Source of the DNA: Stropharia rugosoannulata | Taxonomy: Eukaryota; Basidiomycota; Agaricomycetes; Agaricales; Strophariaceae | Length of the DNA stretch: 64,000 nt | Direction of reading: 5' to 3' | Assembly: GCA_028532985.1 (NCBI GenBank) | Contig: JANCIK010000003.1 | Location: 940,001 to 1,004,000, forward strand | In this document: positions 21,300 to 32,220 of the stretch, piece by piece | How positions within the stretch are numbered: the first letter of the stretch is position 1 | Layout of the letters: each line of letters starts with the position of its first letter | The notes under the pieces: generated by a model | The model's input: only the letters and a program-made list of their open reading frames with translations | What the model was told of the DNA's origin: nothing | Database searches by the model: none | Translations under genes and position numbers: made by a program

Positions 21300-24200
21300 C
21301 TATTTCGATTTTTCAACTGCCTGATCAGGTACGGGAGGGTATCTGCAGTATTTGTCAGATATCGAGGTCACTGTCCAGGTACCTGCACAAAAATGGTAAG
21401 CTGAGCATCCAGTGTTTAAAAAGAAAACATACCTTCGAGAGCAGAGAAGATTGAATATTCATGATTTTGTACGCGTGAAACTGTATGTGTTTCCAGCACC
21501 TTTCCCATGACGCCCTTTTTGGTGGATATTTCCGTGCGTTGGTAAGTAAATGTAAATGGCGGCTCGCCGATGAGGGTGAACATTATCTCTGCTTGGTCAC
21601 CTATCAAAAATGTCAGTTTTATGTGGGAAATATGAATCAAAGATGGTCACACCTTCATGGATATCTTGGAGGATGCGTTTACCATGACCAACTTGAGCAG
21701 AAGGAAGCTCATGCACACGGAAACGCAAATCCGCGACAGCCGCCTTACACATTTTTTGCTGGTGCGCAATACTTGTTACTGCAAACAAGCCTGGCTGTTG
21801 TTGCACAACTGCGAAGGGCGATGTACGCGCCCCCTGAGCATGGGCTTTACCATTGACGGTGTACCCCACAGTCCACGGTGGAATACCCTCAAGTTGAAAT
21901 ACCGTCGCGTCTCCCACACAAATATCCTCCCGTCTTTCGAGGGGGATGATGGCTGCCGACTCGGCGACGTCAGCCCAGATTGTGCGGTGCGCCGGGTCAA
22001 GAGCTGCATGTGCGCACCCCGACACGTCCGAGACACTTTCTATGCTTATAAGGTGCGGGCCTATTGATGAGAAGGTGTACTCTGGCACGTCAAGACGCCA
22101 ATGGTTCGTTGGTATAGTGACTGTACGCATCTCAACACTTGAACCGGCGATGTTTTTGATTGCGAGAACGACAGTGAATGGAGGAAGGCCTTCGAATGTG
22201 ATAACGCCGTCTCCAGTATTGCCATTATCAAGCGGGACAAGGGAGTCATGCAAGCAGTATGCAAGGCGGTTACGATTTCTGAACCGGGCACTTGGGCGAA
22301 GTGCCACTTGCTGTTCAAAGAGCAAGCGCTGGCTACGTGGGATTGCACGGTCTTTGGATTTGGCGAGCGGGTATGATGCATCCCCGATCTGTTTGACTTC
22401 ATAGTATACGCGTCCAGGAGTTGAGGTGGTTAGTTGGAAGCGAGTCCGCGGCTGAATGCTGTTGAATACAGGCTGGCCCATAAGCTTAGTTCCCCCTGAC
22501 TCGCTGTTTTGTGCAATATTGTACATGATCTGGAAGGGAGGTCGGCCTAAAGAGAAAATTAAAACTTTATAAGTCTCTGCGTCAAGTAAAGTCACACCTG
22601 TCAATTCGAGGTCAACATGGTCATTAGCACCTTCGCATATAGGTAGAAGGATGTAAGATCCATTATAGGAATCGCGAGCAGCTTGAGTAGACGAAGATAG
22701 TTTGGCAGAGGGCCTGGGGATCCACTCCACAGCATACGTTGACGCATCGGAAACCACAGTACCGGGACATTGGGAATCCGTTACCTTGAGAGACAATTCA
22801 GCATACTATACTTGATTGATTAGTATTGTGTATACTGACCGACACAATTTCGTATAATCCATCGTCCATTACTTGAATATTGGCATTTCGATCCGAGAAG
22901 GTATTAGACATGACTGCACCAGACTGATGCCTCTTGTAAGTCACACGCCATGGCTTTGGGAAAGACATTAGCAACTCATTGAGATTGTAACAGCGCATAT
23001 ACGTACTCCATTGCCTGTTAAACGAAGGGGAAGATCGGCCTTTTCATTCTCGGCAACAACGACTGTGCGTTCATGCTCATTTCCATAAAATTGTGCGGTT
23101 GGCTATCGGTGAATGAGAAAAGTGCTTGTGTGACTGGTTTCATAAAACTGCATACCACGACTCGCTTCACATTGACTTGCGTCCCCGCGACGGAAAGAGG
23201 ACGTTTACAATTTGAAGCATCTTCCACGCTGACTAGGAGAATATGAGAATATCAAATCACACAACTGCTAAATGTGCATACCAAGGTCAATTTCAAACTT
23301 TCCTCCATTCTTTTTCAGTTCTTGCGGGATGGGAATGGTGAGTCTTTTCCTTGGAGAATCTATGCCTGGGAATTGCAAAGTTTCAGCTTTTTCAGGTCCG
23401 ATAACTTGGACTTCGAGATTCCAAGGTCCAGTTCCCTATGGAGGGACATTAGTAGTGGGTCGATTAGATTAACGGATAACTTACCCTCAAGTCCACCTCT
23501 ACGTCAACACTGTCACCAGAGCAAGTGCTCAGTATCTTTTTACCTCTTCCCGCAGGTGAATGTTGTGATTGAGTAAACTCAGCGGAAGCAACAGGGTGTA
23601 TGACTTGATCAATACTTGGTCCACCCAACTGTATCCTTTGATAGTTTGCGTCGCTGAGGGCAACAAATATGAACGTGTAATGGCCACTGCGTTCAGGTTG
23701 GAGAGTCAATTCGGACCGTAGGGAGTTGATCGTCTTCGCTATTTCGCGCACGGGTTCGTTATCACGCTTCATGTGATAATATATTTGGAAAGGGGGTGTT
23801 CCGTGAAGGACAATGGAGGCAGACACTCCAGTATCACCAGAACTACATATAATCAATGAGAAAGCAAGGCATTTTAGACGGTGCTACATACCACTCATGT
23901 ATAGAATTCCACTTGATCTCAGCAGTAGGAACAGGTTTCTGAACTAATCGACAGACATCAGGGGCTTGGACAGTTCCTGTACAATACTTGTATGTATTAG
24001 CGATTAGTCAAGTTTATTGTTGATATGATAGGAAATTCTCACCTTGCCCTTCACTCCGACGATTTTGTACTCCCCAGGTGCATTAGCAGAAAAAGATGTC
24101 GCTTGACCAGGATCTTTCAGTGCAACGTTCCTTTTTTCGCCGACCTTATGCTTTTTGCCCTTTGTCTCGCCCTCCGCCAGAGGAGAGTACGCCACATCAA

Positions 24201-25797
24201 CTAATACAGGCATGTCGAAGGGGTTAACATGTTGACTGCGGAACTCAATTTCGGCCGTGGAGTTGATCAACAAAGATGCAGGAGTGTCAGAGCTACAGTG
24301 CTTAAAGGACACAGCTGGCCTTTCCAACACCATGAATGACCTTGCACTCTTGGTTTTGCTTAAAGGACCGGCGTCCGATACTGGAGCGTCATTACCGACT
24401 CGCACTGTGTTGCCTACACCGTCTGTAATCTCTTCGAGGGCATAGAGATAAGTACCCGGATCTTTGAGGGAGATAGTCAATGGTACTGTGACTTCTTGAG
24501 GACTTGGGATGCGGGTGATTGGAATAGCGGGTGATGCTACTTGCAACGAGTCCATATCCACGGAATGTTGGCTGTCGTGACTCTGATCACCTTCGATGCC
24601 CTCTACAAGAAACTGCTCGCGATTCCGATTAATTGTCCTTAACCATCTGAGGCTCATAGGTGGTACTCCCCGTACGTTGATCTTCAGTCGAGTGTCAAGG
24701 TCTTGGCCAGAGCATCGTACCGGTTCTACAGCATCTTCGGCGAATTCAACTTGTGGACAGGGAACCACCACAGCCTCCGAGATAATAAGCCGGGCATCAC
24801 CACTTGAGTGGTCAACAACACGTTCCAAGCGAATAATTCCAGTTTGAGACAATGAGATATAGGCCATTGACTGAGTAAGCTGCAATGCAGAGCGCTTGTT
24901 TGTATCTTCCTCGTCATCGTCATATTCATCGTATTCATCATCGGAACGGCTGGACGGGATAGGTTGGGGTGTTACGAGGATTTGGTTCTGCGCACTTTTT
25001 AGGTCCTTCGACGACATATCTACCATTTTGATTTTTGTGTTTGACCCATTTTCAGAATAGCCCAGAGGTGTGATCGAGTAGCGCAATGCCGCAATATTAG
25101 TGTTGTTTAGCACGACTGGTAGCAAAGCCGATGGGTTGGACGGCGAAATACAGAAATTAAGGTTTTCAGGGTTGAGGTGAGCTGTGCTGATTGGAGACAT
25201 GCGCACAGTGTGTTGACCCAGGAGATGTTTGTCTTTAGCGTCTGTGGATATTAAACCAAATGTCAAAGGCTCCAAAATACTTCGAATGCCGAACGAGTTA
25301 GTCCCGGGGATTCCTGTTTTCCTGATACATAATAACCGATGATGCGAGGAAAAATTGACGCACCTGGTAAACCAGCTGTAAACCCAATACTACTTCCCAA
25401 TAGTGCACCAGCATTCACATTTATTCCGCCAAACAAAATGCCGTCCAAAAACCAAAGAGATATGACTTGCAAAATGACACTGGCTTTGCTATATTGCAGC
25501 CTTGGTATCCGCAATTGAGCAAGTAAGACGCAGTAGGTGAAGTCGACGAGAAGCCACTTCCTACAGGTTAACATTTGGTCTTGTCCTGACGCGACTGACC
25601 ATATAAAATCCAGAATTTTTATGGACTTCGAAAGGTGCCTTAGAGACATATCAAACAGCTAAGAAAGTATCACATACTTGACATAGCAGTCCAAAACTGA
25701 GGTAGTAGAGGCGCTGAGAGGGAACATCGAGATACTTTTCGGGTATTAGAGGGTTGGAAACTGGTGTTGAGCTTGATGTGGTCGTCTTCAACAACAT
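21300..25797 (-). CDS. POM152: Nuclear pore membrane nucleoporin Pom152
   Basis: Fourteen minus-strand exons: 25797-25678, 25658-25600, 25560-25364, 25313-24043, 23986-23892, 23842-23485, 23435-23282, 23232-23156, 23102-23007, 22953-22840, 22784-22598, 22546-21653, 21600-21433 and 21382-21300. They give 1290 aa, close to yeast Pom152 (1337). A short N-terminal pore-side region is followed by hydrophobic helices (about residues 28-125), then a long lumenal part of repeated Ig-like/cadherin-like units. Each unit is marked by a CSG..V.......G.PP/PW signature, for example VRCSGQDLD, CSGDTGVSAS, LTGNGPWRVTYK, GLPPFTVV and GEPPFTFTY. The end matches the family (GTWTVTSISD.YCRYPP). It forms the lumenal ring of the nuclear pore complex. 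An acidic insert (EYDEYDDDEED) lies near residue 240. Confidence 0.93.
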
Positions 25798-26735
25798 AGT
25801 TGTAGATAGGACCTCGTATTAGGTCCTAGTCACGAAAATCAAAGAGACCTCGACGCGAATCCGCGCACGTCTAGTGGCAGGTTTTGAAGACTTTGTGGTG
25901 TGTTCACCCCTCAGTATTTATTATGCTACGTTGGAGACCTAAGGAAGCCGTGGAGAATTGTCGCACTGTATTCTGCGGGGTCCCCAATCGCGGATCCCGA
26001 CAGTGGCTCTCGTGGAGGAAATGAGGGAATTGAAGGCTAACAATGTAGAACTAGTAGACAAGACCCAACAGCCACACAGAACGAGTTGCGGCTCATATCA
26101 CGTGATCGCCTAGTCCTATGTAACAGTAACCATGATTAGATTGTTAAAATCTAATCTTAAGGGAGTAAGACGCAGGGAAAGACAAGAGCTCGCAAAAGCT
26201 CTTGCCTTTCACCGAATTTCTGATATCTGCATTGCACACCCTTGTATATTTATCTATCTTCTGAAGTATACAAATTTGATCAAGGCAAAAACATCCTACA
26301 TACCGTATAAATCTGCGTCAACATGTGGCATTTACGTTGTTGGTTTGTATCTTCTTCGACTTCATCTATGTAAGTAGTGAGCCGCACACAATCACGATGT
26401 ACGGGCAGTGTGGATCCTGGGAGCCAAAGATAACGAGGAGGTGTGAGCAATCTCACACTTTCAACAAATGTTATAAAATGCGCAGTTTTTACGTTCTTTG
26501 TCTCTTATGCATGACCTAGTGCCGGGCGCCTATTCTTATCGATTAGCGGAGATAATTCATCGATAAGTAGGGTGCCTCACCAACACTCCCACACCCGCGA
26601 AAGCAGTACGTTGGCTATCCATTGTTATATCATATAATTAGCCACCTAATGGGCGCTGGGCAGCACTTAATCCCTATAAAAAGCATTGACCGCAGTTGCA
26701 TGAATCCATTCCATTCTTGCCTTGTTCCCACCATC
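25798..26735. other. Intergenic region between divergent Pom152 and RNase III-like genes
   Basis: No supported gene in 938 bp. Contains promoter and leader sequence for both flanking genes. A short imperfect inverted repeat (AAGAGCTCGCAAAAGCTCTTG, about 26183-26203) is visible. Confidence 0.45.
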
Positions 26736-27908
26736 ATGGCCGACTCGCTCCTCCCTCCCCTGCCAAAGATTGCCGGAGACTTCGAGATAATGCTTGATGT
26801 TTTCACCCATGCCAGTCTTCGCATGGGCTCCGAGCTGAACAATGATTATGGGGATACCAGTCGGCTAAGAGAGATGGGAAAGCAGGCACTGGCTCTTGCC
26901 GTTACATTGCATCTGTATAACCAGCGCCCTATGTTGGATACGATGAAAATTCAAGTGAGCATTTTATCCGAGTGTATATGCTATCGCGCCATACCGATTT
27001 CCACAGGAAGAAAGAGAACAGTATTTATCGGATGAGAATCTGGACCAATGGTTAACCAGTTACGGTCTCAAAGACAAACTGCGGGTGGCACCAACGGAGT
27101 ACGCAGCCGTAATACAAGACCCCAAGGTTTGTCTTCAAGCCGAACTATTGAATGTGAATTGAGCGGGAACACAGGAAATGGCGGCATTCTTTCACGTTTA
27201 TGTTGGCGCCTTGTATATTCGTAACGGGGGCCTTCCAGTTGTTCAGAACTGGATTTCCAGGCTGATCTCCCCTGATAGTCCAGACACGCTTTTGGCTAAT
27301 AACCCCACTCCAATGGACGGAATTGTGACCCCATACATGAACCAGTACCCACAACAACAGCAACCACAACAACACCAGCAATATCTACACCAGCAACCAC
27401 AACAGCAATATCCACAACAGCAATATCCACAACAACAATATGCACCGCATCAAATGGCCGGATCGTCTCCCTACTCATCGCCCATGTCGGCAAGCAACAA
27501 CTTTCCGTCGCCGACTCAAGGTGGTTCTCAATTATTCATGGGTTCCGGTTCCCCTCCCCCTCCTCCGCAAAACCCTCCTCCTCTGCCCTCTGGTCCAGTG
27601 CCGTTTAATTACGCCCCATCAGCCTCTCTGAGCTTAGTAACGTTAGCACTTGTGAATCAGACTGCGGCGCAGAAGAGCATTGTTGTTACCTACCCTGCTG
27701 AACAGACTGGTCCCCCTCATCAACCCACTTGGACTGTCAAATGTTGTAGTAAGTATATTCCTTCCTTATTGTATTCTACAAATAAACAATATTTTTCCCT
27801 TCAGTGAATGGTCAAGAAAGAGGACGTGGAACGGGCAAGAGTCAGAAACTAGCTAAAGAAGAAGCTGCTAGACAGGCGTGGGCGGCTATGGGATGGGGAC
27901 CTACTTAG
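26736..27908 (+). CDS. RNase III-fold protein with degenerate active site, Q/P-rich linker and dsRNA-binding domain
   Basis: Exons 26736-26954, 27007-27126, 27175-27748 and 27805-27908 encode 338 aa. The N-terminal half aligns by eye to an RNase III domain: FTHASLR, then DTSRLREMGKQALALAVTLHLY where the signature NERLEFLGDAVL is expected, and later AAFFHVYVGALYIRNGG in place of ADVFEALIGAIYLDGG. The signature Glu/Asp and the second DxxE pair are replaced, so catalysis is unlikely. A glutamine/proline-rich linker (about residues 175-250) leads to a double-stranded RNA-binding motif: QTGPPHQPTWTVKC then GKSQKLAKEEAARQAW. It may be an RNA-silencing cofactor or a mitoribosomal mL44-type protein. 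The linker and absent transit peptide argue against the latter. Confidence 0.75.
27332..27450 (+). repeat. CAA/CAG-rich coding repeat with 15-bp units
   Basis: A CAA/CAG-rich tract inside the RNase III-like gene. Units CAATATCCACAACAG (27406-27420) and CAATATCCACAACAA (27421-27435) are tandem, with decaying copies on both sides. It encodes a QQYPQ-type glutamine-rich linker and is probably length-variable between strains. Confidence 0.75.
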
Positions 27909-28220
27909 TCAAGATAATGACATCTAGTGCCCTCTTCCATTGCCGCTCTTGCATCTCCAATGCTGACGGAAATGAAGTAGGTGCACAATTTCTTTCTCTT
28001 CTTAATATGTAACAAGTATCTCCCGGACTTCTGGATGCGGATCGCACACAATGAACTCGTGCCAGTCTCTACATCCTATAATCTGTATCGTAGCTATGAG
28101 GTCTCTGTATAGGTTGTAGATACTGTACCGAGTTTATTGCATGGGATAAATGTTCATAGGCTCTTTACCAGTAAATATATTTATTAAAAAAGTTACAAAT
28201 AAATGGACATCCATACTGCA

Positions 28221-28971
28221 TCATGAAAGGTACCAGAAGACTGCGTACAAACCTGCCAATCCCAAGAATACCATCAGTTGAGGGTCGAGGCTTTTGACGC
28301 TAGCAGAAGCCTTGTCAATTGTTTGCTTGACTTCACCAGCAATATCTGGTGTGGCCGGTGCCCCGCCCAATGTGTGTCCTTTGCCGGAAAACGCTGCTGT
28401 GGATGAAGTTGATGCTCCTCCTGAATACTTTCGGATCGCACTCTCCAGAGCACTGTCAATGCCACGAAGCATATCCCATGAGGTGACAAGCAATAGCGAA
28501 TTTGGAAGGAAGGACGTACGATCTGTCGGCTCCCCGGACCTGGTCAACCTTTGTGCTTCCCTTCAAAAAGATAAAAGTGGGCCTGAGGGGAGGCAGGCAG
28601 AAAGTTACATATGCTCTGTGAGTTATTCCAGTGAGGCAGCTTACATGGCTGACACGGCATATTTCTCCGCAACCTCCTTGGCAGCATCCACATCACACTT
28701 CAAGAAGTTGACGTTCTTATATTGTTTCGAGAGTGCCTCAAACGTAGGCGCAATTGCATGGCAAGGGCCACACCTGGAGAAGGTTTTGAGGAGACAGTAA
28801 GAGAGGGGTGACAGAGACCGGGCTCACCACGTTGCGTGGAAATCAATGACCTGTGGCACTCATTAGATGACCAGCCAAATTGAAGTAACAAAGACGTACA
28901 GTCAGCTTGTCCTTAGACTTGGACAAGATCCCGTTCAGCTGAGCGAGGGTGGTGATGTGTGTGATGGACAT
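28221..28971 (-). CDS. Thioredoxin with C-terminal membrane anchor
   Basis: Five minus-strand exons: 28971-28900, 28850-28828, 28773-28645, 28582-28520 and 28452-28221. They give 172 aa. Residues 1-105 are a complete thioredoxin domain with the redox motif ATWCGPC (split across an intron), CDVDAAKEVAEKYAVSAMPTF with the conserved cis-Pro, and FLKGSTKVDQVRGAD. A Ser/Gly/Ala-rich linker follows, then about 18 hydrophobic residues at the very C-terminus (MVFLGLAGLYAVFWYLS). That is the layout of a tail-anchored protein with the enzyme facing the cytosol. It is expected to reduce protein disulfides at a membrane surface (ER or mitochondrial outer membrane). Plain cytosolic thioredoxins lack this tail. 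Confidence 0.88.
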
Positions 28972-29193
28972 TGCGCAACAGGGATGCTGGATGACTGAGC
29001 GGAAGTTTGGTGGAAGTATAAGTAGGTTGTCGTCGTAATTGATTGAATGAATCCGGAATGAAAGCAGTGCCGCCGGGAGTCCGGGCCGGGGAAGAATTAA
29101 CATTCTGGACGTTGAGGCTATAGTGACATCATTTACTCTCTCTTACTCCTCTAGTCTGGTCGATTAGTTCAGCGTTCAATCTTCAGCTCTGCC
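28972..29193. promoter_or_regulatory. Divergent promoter, thioredoxin / CorA-type transporter
   Basis: The 222 bp between the two start codons serve both divergent genes. No canonical TATA box is seen. The stretch before the plus-strand ATG is CT-rich (29128-29160). Confidence 0.45.
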
Positions 29194-31943
29194 ATGTCAT
29201 CTGAGAGAGACAAAATCAGAGCGCATCCGATATCTACAAGCCCCAGGAGCCATTACTCGGAGCCCAACATCCCTACGCACTCTGACCAAGGCGACGCTCT
29301 CCATCACCGCGGCAGCGCAGCGTCCGGGGCAAGCAAGGGTAGTTCCCGCCACACTCTCCACCGGAGGGCGTCGCGCCCGAATCATCTCGCCGCTCGTGCG
29401 AACGACCGACAGCATCACCACGACTACGATCTGCACGCAGGGGCCGAGCCGGGCGTGGACCCGCGGAGCGGGCGCGCGATCGCGGAGTACAGCCATTTCA
29501 GGCAGGACTGTATAATCGACGTCGTGGACTACGACTGCGACGATATCACTTTCCGCCGAGTTAGCAACAAGGGGCTGGTGGATATGCTGGACGCGGATGT
29601 TGCTGGGCGGGACGGGAAAGCCCAGAGCGCGTCGAGGGCGGACGACGCGGCTTCGTTGCCGCCGCGCATGGTGCGCTGGATCAATATTGGCGGCATTGAT
29701 TGGGGCGTGCTCAGTGCGCTCGCAGTCAGGTACAGTGCGTCGTCCGAGCTTATTCACCCCCTGATGCAGTAACGGTACCTTGAATTAAATTGCAGAGCTA
29801 CACTCGCTCGCACTGGAAGACATCCTGCATGAGCGCGGGCATAATCATTCCAAAGCGGATTACTACCCAGGACATTTGTTTATACGCGTACTCTCCCATT
29901 CGCTGGAGCTGGAAGAAGCAGAACAACATCTGCATGAAAATTCAGGCTCGGATCAACTTCAGCAACAAGAAGATCCTTTACTGACCGATTCCAATGGTCC
30001 GCTCACCACTACCTTGGACTTGGAAAGCGGGGAATATGTCGTCTTATACCCTGGTCATGACAAAGAAGTTGAAAGTAGCTCGAAATTTATCCCCGAGTCT
30101 GCAGAAAACTCGCTGCCCACATCTTCGAAAAGGGCAAAGTTGCACCAGTTGTACTCGCCTATAACAAAGAGGTTCTCTGGACTAAGTGGATTTGGAGGAG
30201 AGGTAAATTATTGTTATCGTACCTGCAATACAATGCAATGGAAGGTAATCAATCACTCTTTGCAGGCCCGAGAACGTAAAAACAAAGAGATCCAGGCTTT
30301 AAAGAAGGGCGATCGTGTTTGCGTGAAGCAAGAAGCTATATTCATATTTCTTATGCCTAATGGTTAGTCTATTGTCCAACTTCACTCTCATCCGTGGTTT
30401 ACTACGATCCGCCAACCTTTAGGAACCGTCATTTCATTACACCCTGCTCCCGACCTTGATTTCACCTTCCCGATAGCGGAACGGCTCCACCGTCCCGACT
30501 CCATACTCCGAGTATCGGAAGATGCCTCGATTCTCGTTGAGAGTTTGCTGGATCTTGGTACGTGTATTTGGCTGGCGCACGTGTCAAGATCCATTGAATA
30601 GGCGTTTGGGCGCGACAACTCTAGTTGTTGACCGCGTGTTAGAGGTTATCGACGAGTACCAGGTGAAGATCAATCAACTGGAGCATGAAGTGCTTTTGCA
30701 CCCAGTCATGCGCAGTGTTCGAAGTTGTATGTTTTATGATGTCTCCTTCTGAATGATGCTAAAGATGCGGCTGCCAGTGCATATATTGTCAGGGGATATG
30801 ATCATGCACAAGCGGACACTAGATCCTATCAAGACTATGCTATATGGCCTGAGATACTATGATACCCAGCGAGCACAGGCAATTGCTGCAAACGTAGCGC
30901 GAGAACGGCGTGTTATGGAAGCCGACGGAGAATTGACTGCCGACGAAGACAGTAGCACAAGTGTCAAGGATAAGCAGAAAGCACAAACACCGTCAAAGAC
31001 CAAAAATCAGAGGCGTCGAGAGCGGAAAAGGGCGTTGTTGAAGGCCGAGCGATCTCATAACTTTAGCGAGCCTGTTAAAGCACGGATGCGGTCTGAGTCC
31101 TCTCTTGGACATCCTGGGAATGCAATAGGATCTGAAGAGACGCCCCAACAAGGCGAAGTCCATGGGTACTTCAGTTTCCAAGCAAAAGTGTATTTAGTGA
31201 GTTTGTTATTCCAGTCAAGACGTTGCTCTAAACCCTTTCAGGCGGATGTCAGCGACCACATGGACTTTGCGATAACGAGTCTGGAGATGTTTGCTGGCAT
31301 TTCGGAAAACCTGCTAAATTATGCATTCAACGTACGCCTACAGACGCTGTTTGAATGACATACCTGATTGCTTTTATAGATTGCGTCGTATGACATGAAC
31401 GTGATCATGTAAGTCTTTATGAATAGGTTAATGAATGATATATGACGTCCGTCACAGGAATCGACTTACCGTTACGACGATTATATTTCTGCCGCTGACT
31501 CTGTTAACAGGCTATTTTGTGGGTTGACAGCCTGTCGTGTTGGCTGTAAGCTCATTGCAGAAATAGGGCATGAATTTTACGCCATTCTGGAGTGTGGACC
31601 ACAACTCGGATTTCTTGCAAGTCTTTCGTCACCGTTCAAAAATATGTAGTTGATAAGATATTTATTTTTGTTTAGCTTCTGGAAGATCGCACTGCCAGCG
31701 ATGGGAGTGCTGATACCCATATTAATGTACCGCGACATCAAGGAATTGCTGGTATACAACAAGAGGCGGGCAGACACGCAGCGGGTTGCGAGCTATTTTT
31801 CGGTGAGCAGGGTTGATTGCGCGAGAGGGTGTTGGCTGATCTGCGATTTAGCGCAAGAAGGGCTGAGGTGCCATAGAGGCGAATCTGTGGGCTTGCGTCG
31901 GCCGGAATCATTATGTGATACCCCTGTAATAGAGAGTAAATGA
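29194..31943 (+). CDS. CorA/Alr-type magnesium transporter
   Basis: Exons 29194-29734, 29796-30202, 30266-30362, 30423-30557, 30625-30726, 30778-31196, 31242-31331, 31380-31408, 31458-31518, 31567-31616 and 31676-31943 give about 732 aa. A low-complexity N-terminus precedes the CorA core: HSLALEDILHERGHN, VVDRVLEVIDEYQ, LHILSGDMIMHKRTLDPIK, MFAGISENLLNYAFN and SYDMNVIMNRLT. The pore signature GMN is present as GYFGMNF after the first membrane helix, and a second helix (IALPAMGVLIPILMY) follows. This is the pentameric Mg2+ channel family of the plasma membrane or vacuole (Alr1/Mnr2). The intron after exon 10 uses a GC donor (TT|GCAAGT). The last 40 or so residues after ASYFS are doubtful; a terminal intron may be missed. 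Confidence 0.85.
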
Positions 31944-32220
31944 AATGCAAATGGTTCAGAGAGAGATTGGCATGTAGCTGGATGTGTGGGCTGCGGGCGG
32001 TGCAGCGGGCGGGAGTTGCACGGCGGAGATGACATAGGCGGGAGAGAACAGGGGCCGAGAGGCGGAGAGATGTCATGGCGATTCGAGACAACAGGGCCAA
32101 ACAGGGCCTGGGCTCGGCGTGTCCCAGTGCGCCATCCATCGCCTTTTTCTTCTTTGACCTCTTGCTGCCGCTCTCCCCCACGGGCAGTCCGCGGCGCGTG
32201 TCTTCGATTTCTCTCCCATC

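Noticed and set aside
24840..25000. Acidic repeat in Pom152 as a separate gene or microsatellite
   Set aside because: It is an in-frame Asp/Glu/Tyr-rich insert within a long coding exon.
29197..29757. 186-aa antisense open frame
   Set aside because: Lies opposite the first exon of the CorA transporter, which has family similarity downstream and proper splicing.
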